DNA of 6,482 bases from positions 1-6,482 of the forward strand of contig CAKRRU010000125.1 of assembly GCA_934394515.1 (NCBI GenBank), written 5' to 3'. The DNA is from an uncultured Acetatifactor sp. GTDB lineage: Bacteria > Bacillota > Clostridia > Lachnospirales > Lachnospiraceae. Each line of letters starts with the position of its first letter. Positions within the stretch are counted from its first letter, which is position 1. Both the position numbers and the translations under genes were made by a program. Below, in pieces: positions 1 through 5,184 of the stretch. Under the pieces are notes generated by a model. It did not search any database, had not been told where the DNA came from, and saw nothing but the letters and a program-made list of their open reading frames with translations.

Positions 1-44
1 CCTGGTGTAACTTCGATGTTTCTGCCAACAATAATAAACTTCAT
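1..44 (-). CDS. hpf: Ribosome hibernation promoting factor (HPF/RaiA family), N-terminal fragment
   Basis: Only the first 14 codons and part of the fifteenth are in the window; the gene continues past the left edge. They read MKFIIVGRNIEVTP, which matches the start of long-form HPF/YfiA proteins: a first beta strand followed by a G-R-N-I-E-V-T turn. The family binds the 30S subunit in stationary phase and dimerises 70S ribosomes into inactive 100S particles in the cytoplasm. The ATG at 44 is supported by a GGAAGGG ribosome binding site nine bases upstream and by a good sigma-A promoter about 70 bp upstream. In many Firmicutes secA follows hpf, but that lies outside the window. The call rests on few residues, so the family is likely rather than certain. 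Confidence 0.72.
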   Translation of the reverse strand, partial: MKFIIVGRNIEVTP

Positions 45-83
45 GCTGATCATCCCTTCCAAGTATTTATTTACAAGGTCTCA

Positions 84-132
84 TGTGCTATCCCTTGTAT
101 TTATTGTATAGTCATTATAGCACAATAGCACA
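84..132. repeat. Three-copy 8-bp repeat (ATAGCACA) at the hpf promoter
   Basis: ATAGCACA occurs twice in perfect tandem at 117-124 and 125-132, and once inverted (TGTGCTAT) at 84-91. The tandem pair covers the upstream half of the -10 element and the spacer of the hpf promoter; the inverted copy lies in the transcribed leader. This is the geometry of an operator for a repeat-binding regulator, possibly with a DNA loop. I do not recognise the motif as that of any known regulator. Confidence 0.5.
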
Positions 133-143
133 GCTTTTTGCAA
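114..143 (-). promoter_or_regulatory. Sigma-A type promoter of hpf
   Basis: On the minus strand there is a TTGCAA -35 element (143-138), an 18-bp spacer and a perfect TATAAT -10 element (119-114). Transcription would begin near 107 and leave a leader of about 62 nt before the hpf ATG. The -10 element overlaps one copy of a repeated ATAGCACA sequence, which suggests that the promoter is controlled. Confidence 0.7.
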
Positions 144-294
144 CAATTTAAGAAGTTTTTTACTTGTTTTTGACATTCTGTCTGTCAACTTAAAAATCGA
201 CAAAACTTGCCATTTTTATATTTTTATTACATCTTCACAAAACATTTGTTCCTGTTTTTTCGTAAATTCCTACTCTTCAAAGCATGGTTTTTTC

Positions 295-365
295 TGTGGA
301 TAATGTGTATAACTTGGTGTATAAGTGACTTTTATCCTATTTTAGGGCATTTTTCCTGTGGATAA
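295..365 (-). promoter_or_regulatory. Cluster of DnaA-box sequences
   Basis: Three sites fit the DnaA box consensus TTATNCACA exactly, read on the minus strand: 295-303 (TTATCCACA), 304-312 (TTATACACA, directly abutting the first) and 357-365 (TTATCCACA). A fourth, 316-324 (TTATACACC), differs at one position. All four point the same way within 71 bp, next to a T-rich stretch at about 366-445. Known roles of such clusters are oriC itself, titration or regulatory DnaA-binding clusters outside oriC, or DnaA control of a neighbouring promoter. No replication gene (dnaA, dnaN, rpmH) is visible here, so an accessory cluster is more likely than oriC. Confidence 0.6.
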
Positions 366-420
366 CTTATTCTGCATTTTAATTATTTTTGTATCGTTTT
401 TACGTTTGTGTCACTTTTTT

Positions 421-450
421 TGTATACTTTGTATAGTTCGGTTTTGTCAA
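421..450 (-). promoter_or_regulatory. Possible second minus-strand promoter far upstream of hpf
   Basis: A perfect TTGACA (450-445) is followed after 18 bp by TATACA (426-421). A transcript from here would start near 414, cross the DnaA-box cluster and either give hpf a leader of about 370 nt or make a separate short RNA. In DNA this AT-rich such pairs also arise by chance, so this is tentative. Confidence 0.33.
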
Positions 451-476
451 TCCCTTTTTCATCGCATAACAATATT

Positions 477-505
477 TTGACAAATTGCACAATTCATTGT
501 ACAAC
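477..505 (+). promoter_or_regulatory. Possible plus-strand promoter overlapped by a palindrome
   Basis: TTGACA (477-482), a 17-bp spacer and TACAAC (500-505) form a promoter-like pair. An imperfect palindrome with 9-bp arms, TTGCACAAT at 485-493 and ATTGTACAA at 496-504 with one mismatch, covers the spacer and the -10 element, as an operator would. Nothing codes downstream on this strand; a transcript would run antisense into the 3' end of the P60 gene. Weak evidence. Confidence 0.28.
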
Positions 506-567
506 TTATAGTTTTTTGCCTTATCGACACTTAGTTGTTCCGAATATGGCACCCCTTCCCCTGATAC

Positions 568-598
568 AAAAAGGCACTGTATGTTTCCACACAGTGCC
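568..598 (-). terminator. Rho-independent terminator of the NlpC/P60 gene
   Basis: The arms GGCACTGT (598-591 on the minus strand) and ACAGTGCC (580-573) make a perfect 8-bp stem with a 10-nt loop, followed at once by five U residues (572-568). It lies about 20 bp past the P60 stop codon. The run of T is present only in the minus-strand reading, so it acts in that direction. Confidence 0.85.
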
Positions 599-618
599 CT
601 GTACATTCCGTTATATTA

Positions 619-1803
619 TTAGAAGATTCTTCTGACTGCCAGTACTTTCTTATAATCGGCGTTAGAAACGATGATACCGGTCTTGGCGGTAGATGCATGA
701 ACGATCTGTCCGTTACCGATATACAGTGCTACATGACCGGAATAGCAGATCAGATCACCCGGCTGTGCGTTTGCCAGTCCGTCTACCGCCGCACCCTGGC
801 TGCGGTCTGCGGAAGAGGAATGAGGCAGGCTGACACCAAAGTTCGCATAGACACTCATTACAAATCCGGAACAGTCTGTACCGTTGGTCAGGCTGGAGCC
901 GCCGTATACATAAGGATTACCGACAAACTGTAATGCATAGTTGGCAACTGCAGTACCCATCTCGCTGTCTCCGCTGGCTGCATAAGTAACCGCCGGTGCA
1001 CTGTCTGAAGAGCTCTTACTGCTTGTGGTAGCCTTTGCTGCTGCGGCGGCACGGGCTCTTTCTCTCTCTTCTTTTTCTTTTGCAAGACGTTTCTCTTCTT
1101 CTTCCCTGGACTCAGCTTCTACGAATTCTGTATGCAGGGAAACGAAGTCTGTGGAGACCCATCCGAGACCTTCCTCGGTATCTACCTGTACCCATCCGTC
1201 AGTCTCATCAGATACTACCAGATCATCCTCCAGGGGAACCAGGCCCAATACAGCCGCTTCCAGAGAAGGCTCTGTACGTACTTTCAATGTAGTGGTATTG
1301 ACGGTTGCCAGTCGGGTACCAACCTTCTTGGCAAGCTCTACTGCATCATCGCCGGTCACACAGTACTCGGCTTTTACATAACCGGTCACGGAACCGGAAG
1401 AGATCTGATACCAGCCGTTGTCTTCGGAGATAAAAAGTCCTACGGAATCATCGTACAATTTGCCGACGATCTCTCCTTCCTCGCTGGGCAGGCTTCTTAC
1501 ATTTACATAATCATTGACCTGAGCAATTACCAGATTCTTGAAAGACTCTTCCTCGGATGCCTCCGGGACGGTATCCATCTGGTCATCACGGATCACAGTC
1601 TCAATAATGCTTTCGATCTGTTTGGTGTTGTTAGTACCTGTGGACAGGCTCTCCAGATTATTGCCCTTCGCCAGGGTCAGTTCGATACCGCCGCTGGGAA
1701 GTACAGATGAAGAAGCTGCTGCATCTGCTGTAATATTCATTCCGGAAAAAGCCATAACCGCTGCCATGGTGCATACGGTGATTTTTACAGATTTACGAAC
1801 CAT
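619..1803 (-). CDS. Secreted SH3-domain NlpC/P60 peptidoglycan endopeptidase
   Basis: A 394-residue exported cell-wall hydrolase. Residues 1-28 are a signal peptide (basic MVRK start, hydrophobic core, ADA cleavage site). Two bacterial SH3-type repeats follow at about 92-150 and 163-225, each with an N-V-R-S/V-R-T-E-P core and a GW motif; they probably bind the wall. A charged Glu/Arg/Ala-rich stretch (about 228-258) and a Ser-rich linker lead to the NlpC/P60 domain (about 283-394). Its catalytic triad is visible as Cys311 in T-D-C-S-G-F, His357 in S-G-H-V-A-L and His369 in I-V-H-A-S, so the enzyme should be active. The family cuts stem-peptide bonds in peptidoglycan and serves in growth or daughter-cell separation. 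The ATG follows AGGAGG at five bases. The gene stands alone, with its own promoter and terminator. The exact bond cut cannot be told from the sequence. Confidence 0.93.
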   Translation of the reverse strand: MVRKSVKITVCTMAAVMAFSGMNITADAAASSSVLPSGGIELTLAKGNNLESLSTGTNNTKQIESIIETVIRDDQMDTVPEASEEESFKNLVIAQVNDYVNVRSLPSEEGEIVGKLYDDSVGLFISEDNGWYQISSGSVTGYVKAEYCVTGDDAVELAKKVGTRLATVNTTTLKVRTEPSLEAAVLGLVPLEDDLVVSDETDGWVQVDTEEGLGWVSTDFVSLHTEFVEAESREEEEKRLAKEKEERERARAAAAAKATTSSKSSSDSAPAVTYAASGDSEMGTAVANYALQFVGNPYVYGGSSLTNGTDCSGFVMSVYANFGVSLPHSSSADRSQGAAVDGLANAQPGDLICYSGHVALYIGNGQIVHASTAKTGIIVSNADYKKVLAVRRIF

Positions 1804-1872
1804 TCTATCCTCCTGAAACTCTTGGAGCTGTCTTATTTTTTCGTCTTACTTCTTTACATTTTCAAATCATTT

Positions 1873-1889
1873 GTTACGAATTTGTTACA
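1873..1889 (-). promoter_or_regulatory. WalR-like box in the P60 leader
   Basis: On the minus strand the sequence reads TGTAAC-AAATT-CGTAAC, against the WalR (YycF) consensus TGTWAH-N5-TGTWAH with one mismatch. WalKR controls wall hydrolases in low-GC Gram-positives, which fits the gene downstream. The site lies just after the predicted start of transcription, a position that would suit repression better than activation. Confidence 0.4.
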
Positions 1890-1899
1890 TCTGTTAAAA

Positions 1900-1928
1900 A
1901 ATATATCACGTCATCCACCATTTGTCAA
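1900..1928 (-). promoter_or_regulatory. Strong sigma-A promoter of the P60 gene
   Basis: A consensus TTGACA (1928-1923), a 17-bp spacer and TATATT (1905-1900) preceded by TGA, which makes an extended -10 element. Transcription should begin near 1893, giving a leader of about 90 nt. A second TTGACA lies 20 bp upstream (1948-1943) but has no matching -10 element. Confidence 0.78.
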
Positions 1929-1995
1929 CATAGTGAATTAATTGTCAAAGTTGGAAAAAATCCCCATTTTATGCGGGTTTACAGCCATTTTGCAT

Positions 1996-2025
1996 AAAAA
2001 GAGCCACCGCAACGGTGACTCTTTT
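1996..2025 (-). terminator. Rho-independent terminator of trxB
   Basis: A 13-bp stem (1997-2009 with 2013-2025) closes on a 3-nt loop and is followed by a U tract. In the minus-strand RNA every position pairs, with one G-U wobble (2018/2004); in the plus-strand RNA the same position is a C-A mismatch. Together with its place 60 bp after the trxB stop, this marks it as the trxB terminator. No plus-strand gene needs it. Confidence 0.85.
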
Positions 2026-2084
2026 CTTTCAAATTTCTTCGCTTTTCTTTAAAAATTATTAAGGTTTGTATTACTGATTTATGA

Positions 2085-3002
2085 CTATTTACGAAAACGA
2101 TTGCAATAATTGCCCGCACTCACTGCCGCATTGGCACCGTCTGCCACCGCCGTCACTACCTGGCGCAGCGGTTTCCTGCGGATATCTCCCGCCACATAAA
2201 TACCGGGTCTGTCCGTCTCTCCGGTCTCATCTGCCGGAATATAACCGTCCTCACCGACAGTCACCAGTTCCCGCAGCAGTTCCGTGTTTGGATGAATGCC
2301 CACCGCAATAAAGATGCCGGCTGCCTCCAGATCCTTCTCCTCTTCAGTCTTCACATTTTTAATGCGTAGCTTTTCCACCATATCCTCGCCGCAGATCTCC
2401 GTAACCACATAGTCGTACAGGATCTCCACGTTGGGAAGGCTCTTTAACTCCTCCTGCAATACCATGGCCCCCCGCAGGCTGTCTCTTCTATGAATCAGAT
2501 ACACCTTTTCACAGGTTCTCGCCAGATAGATGGCATCTTCCAGTGCCACGTCTCCGCCGCCGACCACAGCCACCGTTCTGCCCCGGAAAAAAGCACCGTC
2601 GCAGGTGGCGCAGTAAGATACCCCCATGCCGTTTAATTCTTCCTCTCCGGGTACACCAAGCTTCGCATGTTCCGCACCGGTTGCGAAGACCACTGTCCTC
2701 GTCTCCAGTTCCCGGTCTCCCGCATAAACGCATTTGTAATCGCCCCGCTCTTCCACACTGTGCACCGTAGCTTCCAGGAATTCCGCTCCCAGTTTCTCCG
2801 CATGCTGTCTGAAGGTCATTCCCATATCGAATCCACTGATTCCGGGAAGTCCCAGATAGTTATCCACTTCATAAGTATTAAGGATCTGTCCGCCGCTCAT
2901 AGGCTTTTCTTCTATAATAAGTAAGTTCAGTCCCGCTCTTTTCCCATAGACTGCCGCCGACAGTCCCGCGGGGCCGGAACCGATGATGATCAAATCGTAC
3001 AT
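2085..3002 (-). CDS. trxB: Thioredoxin reductase (NADPH)
   Basis: A 305-residue low-molecular-weight thioredoxin reductase, the usual bacterial length. It passes electrons from NADPH through FAD and a redox-active disulfide to thioredoxin in the cytoplasm. Visible motifs, numbered from the ATG at 3002, are the FAD-binding GSGPAG at 8-13, the ATG motif in F-A-T-G near 107-109, the redox pair Cys131-Ala-Thr-Cys134 followed by Asp, the NADPH-binding GGGDVALEDA at 148-157 with HRRD at 171-174, and the C-terminal G-D-(x)n-R-Q-V-V-T-A FAD motif near 272-286. An in-frame GTG seven codons upstream (3023) is possible, but AGGAGA sits seven bases before the ATG at 3002 and inside the longer version, so the ATG is chosen. 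Transcription is divergent from the SDR gene. No thioredoxin gene is adjacent. Confidence 0.94.
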   Translation of the reverse strand: MYDLIIIGSGPAGLSAAVYGKRAGLNLLIIEEKPMSGGQILNTYEVDNYLGLPGISGFDMGMTFRQHAEKLGAEFLEATVHSVEERGDYKCVYAGDRELETRTVVFATGAEHAKLGVPGEEELNGMGVSYCATCDGAFFRGRTVAVVGGGDVALEDAIYLARTCEKVYLIHRRDSLRGAMVLQEELKSLPNVEILYDYVVTEICGEDMVEKLRIKNVKTEEEKDLEAAGIFIAVGIHPNTELLRELVTVGEDGYIPADETGETDRPGIYVAGDIRRKPLRQVVTAVADGANAAVSAGNYCNRFRK

Positions 3003-3060
3003 AAGCTTCTCTCCTGTTCTCACGTTATTCTTTCAGTAAACATAGCCTGTAACCTTTTTC

Positions 3061-3089
3061 AGTGTAACAGTTCCCCTATGGAAAAGCAA
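3061..3089 (-). promoter_or_regulatory. trxB promoter
   Basis: On the minus strand there is TTGCTT (3089-3084), a 17-bp spacer and TACACT (3066-3061) preceded by TGT, an extended -10 element. The start would be near 3054, leaving a leader of about 50 nt. Its extended -10 element is one arm of a perfect 9-bp inverted repeat shared with the opposing promoter. Confidence 0.58.
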
Positions 3090-3107
3090 GGCTATCTGTG
3101 TTACACT
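3079..3107 (+). promoter_or_regulatory. SDR promoter, mirror image of the trxB promoter
   Basis: TGGAAA (3079-3084), a 17-bp spacer and TACACT (3102-3107) preceded by TGT. Its TGTTACACT at 3099-3107 is the exact inverted copy of the trxB extended -10 element (AGTGTAACA, 3061-3069). The -35 elements of the two promoters meet at base 3084. The start would be near 3114, about 40 nt before the SDR ATG. The -35 is a modest match. Confidence 0.45.
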
Positions 3108-3154
3108 CATTGTGCTAAACCGCATAAGAATATACGAATAGAAAGGATACTGAT

Positions 3155-3889
3155 ATGAATACATCTTTTGACACTCCCCTGGCTCTGGTCACAGGTGCAT
3201 CCCGCGGCATCGGAAAAGCTATCGCCGAAGCACTGGCCGAAGCAGGCTACGACTTGATTCTCACCTGCAGCCGTTCTCTCCCTGAACTTGAAGCGTGGGC
3301 CGGTCTTTTACAACAAAAATACGGAATCTCCTGCACCGCACTTGCCGCCGATGCCGCAGATCCCGCCGCCATTGAAAAGCTGTTTACTTCTCTGGATCAT
3401 CTGGATGTACTGGTCAATAATGCCGGAATCTCTTACATCGGCCTGCTCACGGATATGAGTATCGAGGAATGGCAGCGTGTTATGAACACCAATTTAAGTT
3501 CCTGCTTCTATACCTGTCGTCTGGCCGTTCCCCTGATGCTGCAAAAGCACAGCGGACGCATTATCAATATTTCCTCCGTCTGGGGAAATGTGGGGGCTTC
3601 CATGGAAGTCGCTTATTCCGCTTCCAAGGGCGGCGTGAACAGCTTTACAAAAGCTTTGGCCAAGGAACTGGCCCCCAGCAATATTCAGGTCAACGCTATC
3701 TCCTGCGGAGTGATCGACACATCCATGAATCACTGTTTTTCTCCGGAAGAACGGGAAGCCCTCAGAGAAGAAATCCCGGCAGACCGTTTCGGTCATCCGG
3801 TGGAAGTGGCAGAGCTTGTCCTCCAGCTGGTGCAGGCTCCGGCCTACCTCACCGGGCAGATTATTACTCTTGACGGAGGCTGGCAATAA
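3155..3889 (+). CDS. Short-chain dehydrogenase/reductase (FabG-like)
   Basis: A 244-residue classical SDR, cytoplasmic and NAD(P)H-dependent, the normal length for FabG-like enzymes. Visible are the cofactor-binding T-G-A-S-R-G-I-G at 13-20, N-N-A-G at 88-91, and the active-site set Asn113, Ser141 (in I-S-S-V), Tyr154 and Lys158 in Y-S-A-S-K. A C-terminal G-Q-I-I-T-L-D-G-G closes the fold. Arg17 in the glycine motif suggests preference for NADPH. The ATG follows AAGGA at seven bases. The substrate is not determined by sequence: 3-oxoacyl-ACP reduction is possible, but no fatty-acid synthesis gene is nearby. The Clostridial relatives of YmfI, the reductase that finishes the 5-aminopentanol modification of EF-P, have this size and layout and are an alternative. 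The 3' end overlaps a minus-strand gene by 26 bp. Confidence 0.9.
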   Translation: MNTSFDTPLALVTGASRGIGKAIAEALAEAGYDLILTCSRSLPELEAWAGLLQQKYGISCTALAADAADPAAIEKLFTSLDHLDVLVNNAGISYIGLLTDMSIEEWQRVMNTNLSSCFYTCRLAVPLMLQKHSGRIINISSVWGNVGASMEVAYSASKGGVNSFTKALAKELAPSNIQVNAISCGVIDTSMNHCFSPEEREALREEIPADRFGHPVEVAELVLQLVQAPAYLTGQIITLDGGWQ

Positions 3890-4118
3890 CGCTCTCTGCT
3901 GATTCTCCCGGTACCAGTGATGCCACGATCCGTTCCATCTCTTCTTTGGATCCGGCATCGCGGCACCGGAGGATCAGATGTTCCTTCTCCGTCTCCGTAA
4001 GTCTTGCATAGCCCTGCATAGCCGCTTCATTCATGGCAAGTACCAGTCCGAATCCTGTCGGCAGTTCACTCAGGGGAAATGCTTCCGTACCACCGGATCC
4101 GCCGTTTAATCCATCCAT
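3864..4118 (-). CDS. Small uncharacterised protein, 84 residues
   Basis: A short acidic cytoplasmic protein with no signal peptide or membrane segment. After a Gly-rich N-terminus it has L-P-T-G-F-G-L-V-L-A-M-N-E-A-A-M at 20-35, then Y-A-R-L-T-E-T-E-K, R-C-R-D-A-G-S-K-E-E-M-E-R-I-V-A-S-L, and ends in S-L-R-Q-E. This resembles short Firmicutes proteins of unknown function in which a G-x-A-L-A-x-N-x-x-A-M helix precedes L-T/S-E-x-E-K and S-K-E-E-M helices; I cannot name a function. The ATG at 4118 is preceded by AAGGAG at six bases; an in-frame ATG nine codons upstream (4145) has no such site. The gene converges on the SDR and overlaps its last 26 bases. It lies 90 bp behind the HD gene with no terminator between, so cotranscription is likely. 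Confidence 0.75.
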   Translation of the reverse strand: MDGLNGGSGGTEAFPLSELPTGFGLVLAMNEAAMQGYARLTETEKEHLILRCRDAGSKEEMERIVASLVPGESAESVIASLRQE

Positions 4119-4128
4119 AATGATCTCC

Positions 4129-4179
4129 TTCCTGCATTTTTGCAAACACTTTTTGTATCTGTTTTAGTCTGTGCAGGAA
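4129..4179 (-). repeat. Inverted repeat that could cover the ribosome binding site of the small protein
   Basis: TTCCTGCA (4129-4136) and TGCAGGAA (4172-4179) are perfect 8-bp inverted arms 35 bp apart. In the minus-strand RNA the second arm includes the AGGAA just upstream of the AAGGAG binding site for the 84-residue protein, so the stem would limit access of the ribosome. No ligand-binding aptamer is recognised. Confidence 0.4.
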
Positions 4180-4208
4180 TTTACGCTCTATGCAAAAAAA
4201 TCATTCTA

Positions 4209-5051
4209 TTATTTTCCCGCAAGGTATTTCCGCATATGCTCTCTGATATGTTCAAATTGTTTTCTTGTCTTAGGATTTTCAGATTCGAAATTCATCAGTT
4301 TATCCAGATAACCCTGCCGTTGCACGATTCGACAACTCTCCGGATAGACCAGTTCATACACCAGAGAAATATGTCCCACCACGTTATCCACTGCCGTCTT
4401 TTTCAGGGAACGCAGTACCGCATGCTCTTCATCAAAGCTTTCCATGACTTCGGGCGTTACTTCTTCCCGATACAGGACTTCCGTGCTGACATTGTAGATT
4501 TCTTCCAACGGGAATTCCACGTTCACTTTCAGGATGTCTATTTTATCCGCATCACGCAAAATGTTGCAAAACATTGCCGTCCGCTCATCCAGTCCTTCCG
4601 GGATCCGGTAGGCGCTGTGATAAAATACTGCAGTCCACAGCAACTGATCCTCTGTACCATCTTCTACAAAATCCCGGATCGTAATCCCGGCATCTGCCTG
4701 GATTCCCGCAGGCAGACTCTCTTCGCTTCCTGCCTTCAGACCGGCTTGCCGCTCCCATGTCTCGCCGAAGAGAATCCTTGCTCCGTATTTTGCATGGTCA
4801 ATAGAAACCGCATCCGCAAATGTCCCATAGACTCTCTGCTGTTCAAACCGTCCCACATCATGAAGCAGACCGCTCAGCCATGCGATATCCACCTCTTCTT
4901 CCGACAGATGCAGGGACTTTGCGATCTGCTGACACAGTCCGCAGACCCGGTAGGTATGTTCTATTTTCAGGCGGATCATGTCCCGGCCGCTGTCGTAACG
5001 ATCTGTATATTCTTTAAAAGCCGCCAAGGCTTTTTCTCTGTCAATTTTCAT
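4209..5051 (-). CDS. HD-domain protein, putative metal-dependent phosphohydrolase
   Basis: A 280-residue soluble protein of the HD superfamily. Numbered from the ATG at 5051, the metal-binding signature is His32 (K-I-E-H-T), His64-Asp65 (L-L-H-D-V-G-R-F-E-Q), further histidines at 86 (S-I-D-H-A) and 145 (F-Y-H-S-A-Y-R-I-P), and Asp167/Asp169 in R-D-A-D-K-I-D. The pattern is complete, so catalysis is plausible; relatives act on nucleotides or phosphate esters, but the substrate here is unknown. There is no GYP motif, so it is not a standard cyclic-di-GMP HD-GYP enzyme. Several starts are possible: GTG 5075 and ATG 5063, 5057 and 5051. Only 5051 has GAGG at good distance (six bases), so it is chosen. 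It follows the membrane protease gene by 133 bp and may be cotranscribed with it and with the 84-residue protein. Confidence 0.85.
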   Translation of the reverse strand: MKIDREKALAAFKEYTDRYDSGRDMIRLKIEHTYRVCGLCQQIAKSLHLSEEEVDIAWLSGLLHDVGRFEQQRVYGTFADAVSIDHAKYGARILFGETWERQAGLKAGSEESLPAGIQADAGITIRDFVEDGTEDQLLWTAVFYHSAYRIPEGLDERTAMFCNILRDADKIDILKVNVEFPLEEIYNVSTEVLYREEVTPEVMESFDEEHAVLRSLKKTAVDNVVGHISLVYELVYPESCRIVQRQGYLDKLMNFESENPKTRKQFEHIREHMRKYLAGK

Positions 5052-5111
5052 TTTCATCCTCATTTCTGCGCGCACTCCGGCTCATACCGATCAACTTTAG
5101 CCAAACCACGG

Positions 5112-5141
5112 TGTATACCTCATTGCAGTCTTCATTTTCAA
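5112..5141 (-). promoter_or_regulatory. Possible promoter of the HD gene
   Basis: TTGAAA (5141-5136), an 18-bp spacer and TATACA (5117-5112) on the minus strand, which would start RNA near 5105, about 54 nt before the HD ATG. The elements match the consensus at 5 of 6 and 4 of 6 positions. This stretch also reads as an open frame following the upstream gene, so it may be coding-like DNA by origin. Confidence 0.35.
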
Positions 5142-5184
5142 TGAACTTTTCTAATACATTGCTTCCTACGCCTAAGCCCGGATT

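Larger units (their letters stand above)
144..567. other. AT-rich gene-free region upstream of hpf
   Basis: No convincing coding sequence is present; the short open frames lack ribosome binding sites and protein-like composition. The plus strand is strongly T-rich. The region contains a cluster of DnaA-box sequences (295-365), a minus-strand promoter-like pair (421-450), a plus-strand promoter-like pair overlapped by a palindrome (477-505), and a lone near-match to a DnaA box in the opposite orientation (TTATCGACA, 521-529). It is longer than an ordinary promoter region needs to be. Confidence 0.6.

Noticed and set aside
196..205. Spo0A-box-like TGTCGAT near 196-205, with another near 523-529
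   Set aside because: Each differs from the TGTCGAA core at one base. A 7-bp motif with a mismatch is expected by chance in this much DNA.
295..365. Calling the DnaA-box region the chromosomal origin oriC
   Set aside because: No dnaA, dnaN, rpmH, recF or gyrB is visible. The flanking genes are hpf and a wall hydrolase, so only a DnaA-box cluster is claimed.
408..635. Short open frames on both strands in the AT-rich gap near 400-635
   Set aside because: They run through the terminator and the DnaA/promoter region, lack ribosome binding sites and have random-looking composition.
1132..1710. A 192-codon plus-strand open frame opposite the P60 gene
   Set aside because: Antisense to the SH3 repeats of a clear exported hydrolase; no ribosome binding site and no recognisable motif.
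1943..1948. Second TTGACA upstream of the P60 promoter
   Set aside because: No -10 element lies at 15-19 bp from it; the nearest reading is ACAAAT.
3071..3083. Palindrome TTCC-CCTAT-GGAA in the trxB promoter spacer, suggestive of a MerR-family operator
   Set aside because: MerR-type promoters have 19-20 bp spacers, whereas both promoters here have 17 bp. The arms are only 4 bp, so this is too weak to report as a site.
4140..5144. A 334-codon plus-strand open frame opposite the HD gene
   Set aside because: It lies antisense to a gene with complete HD motifs and a good start. Its translation is rich in His, Cys, Phe and Arg with no domain, as expected of a shadow frame.
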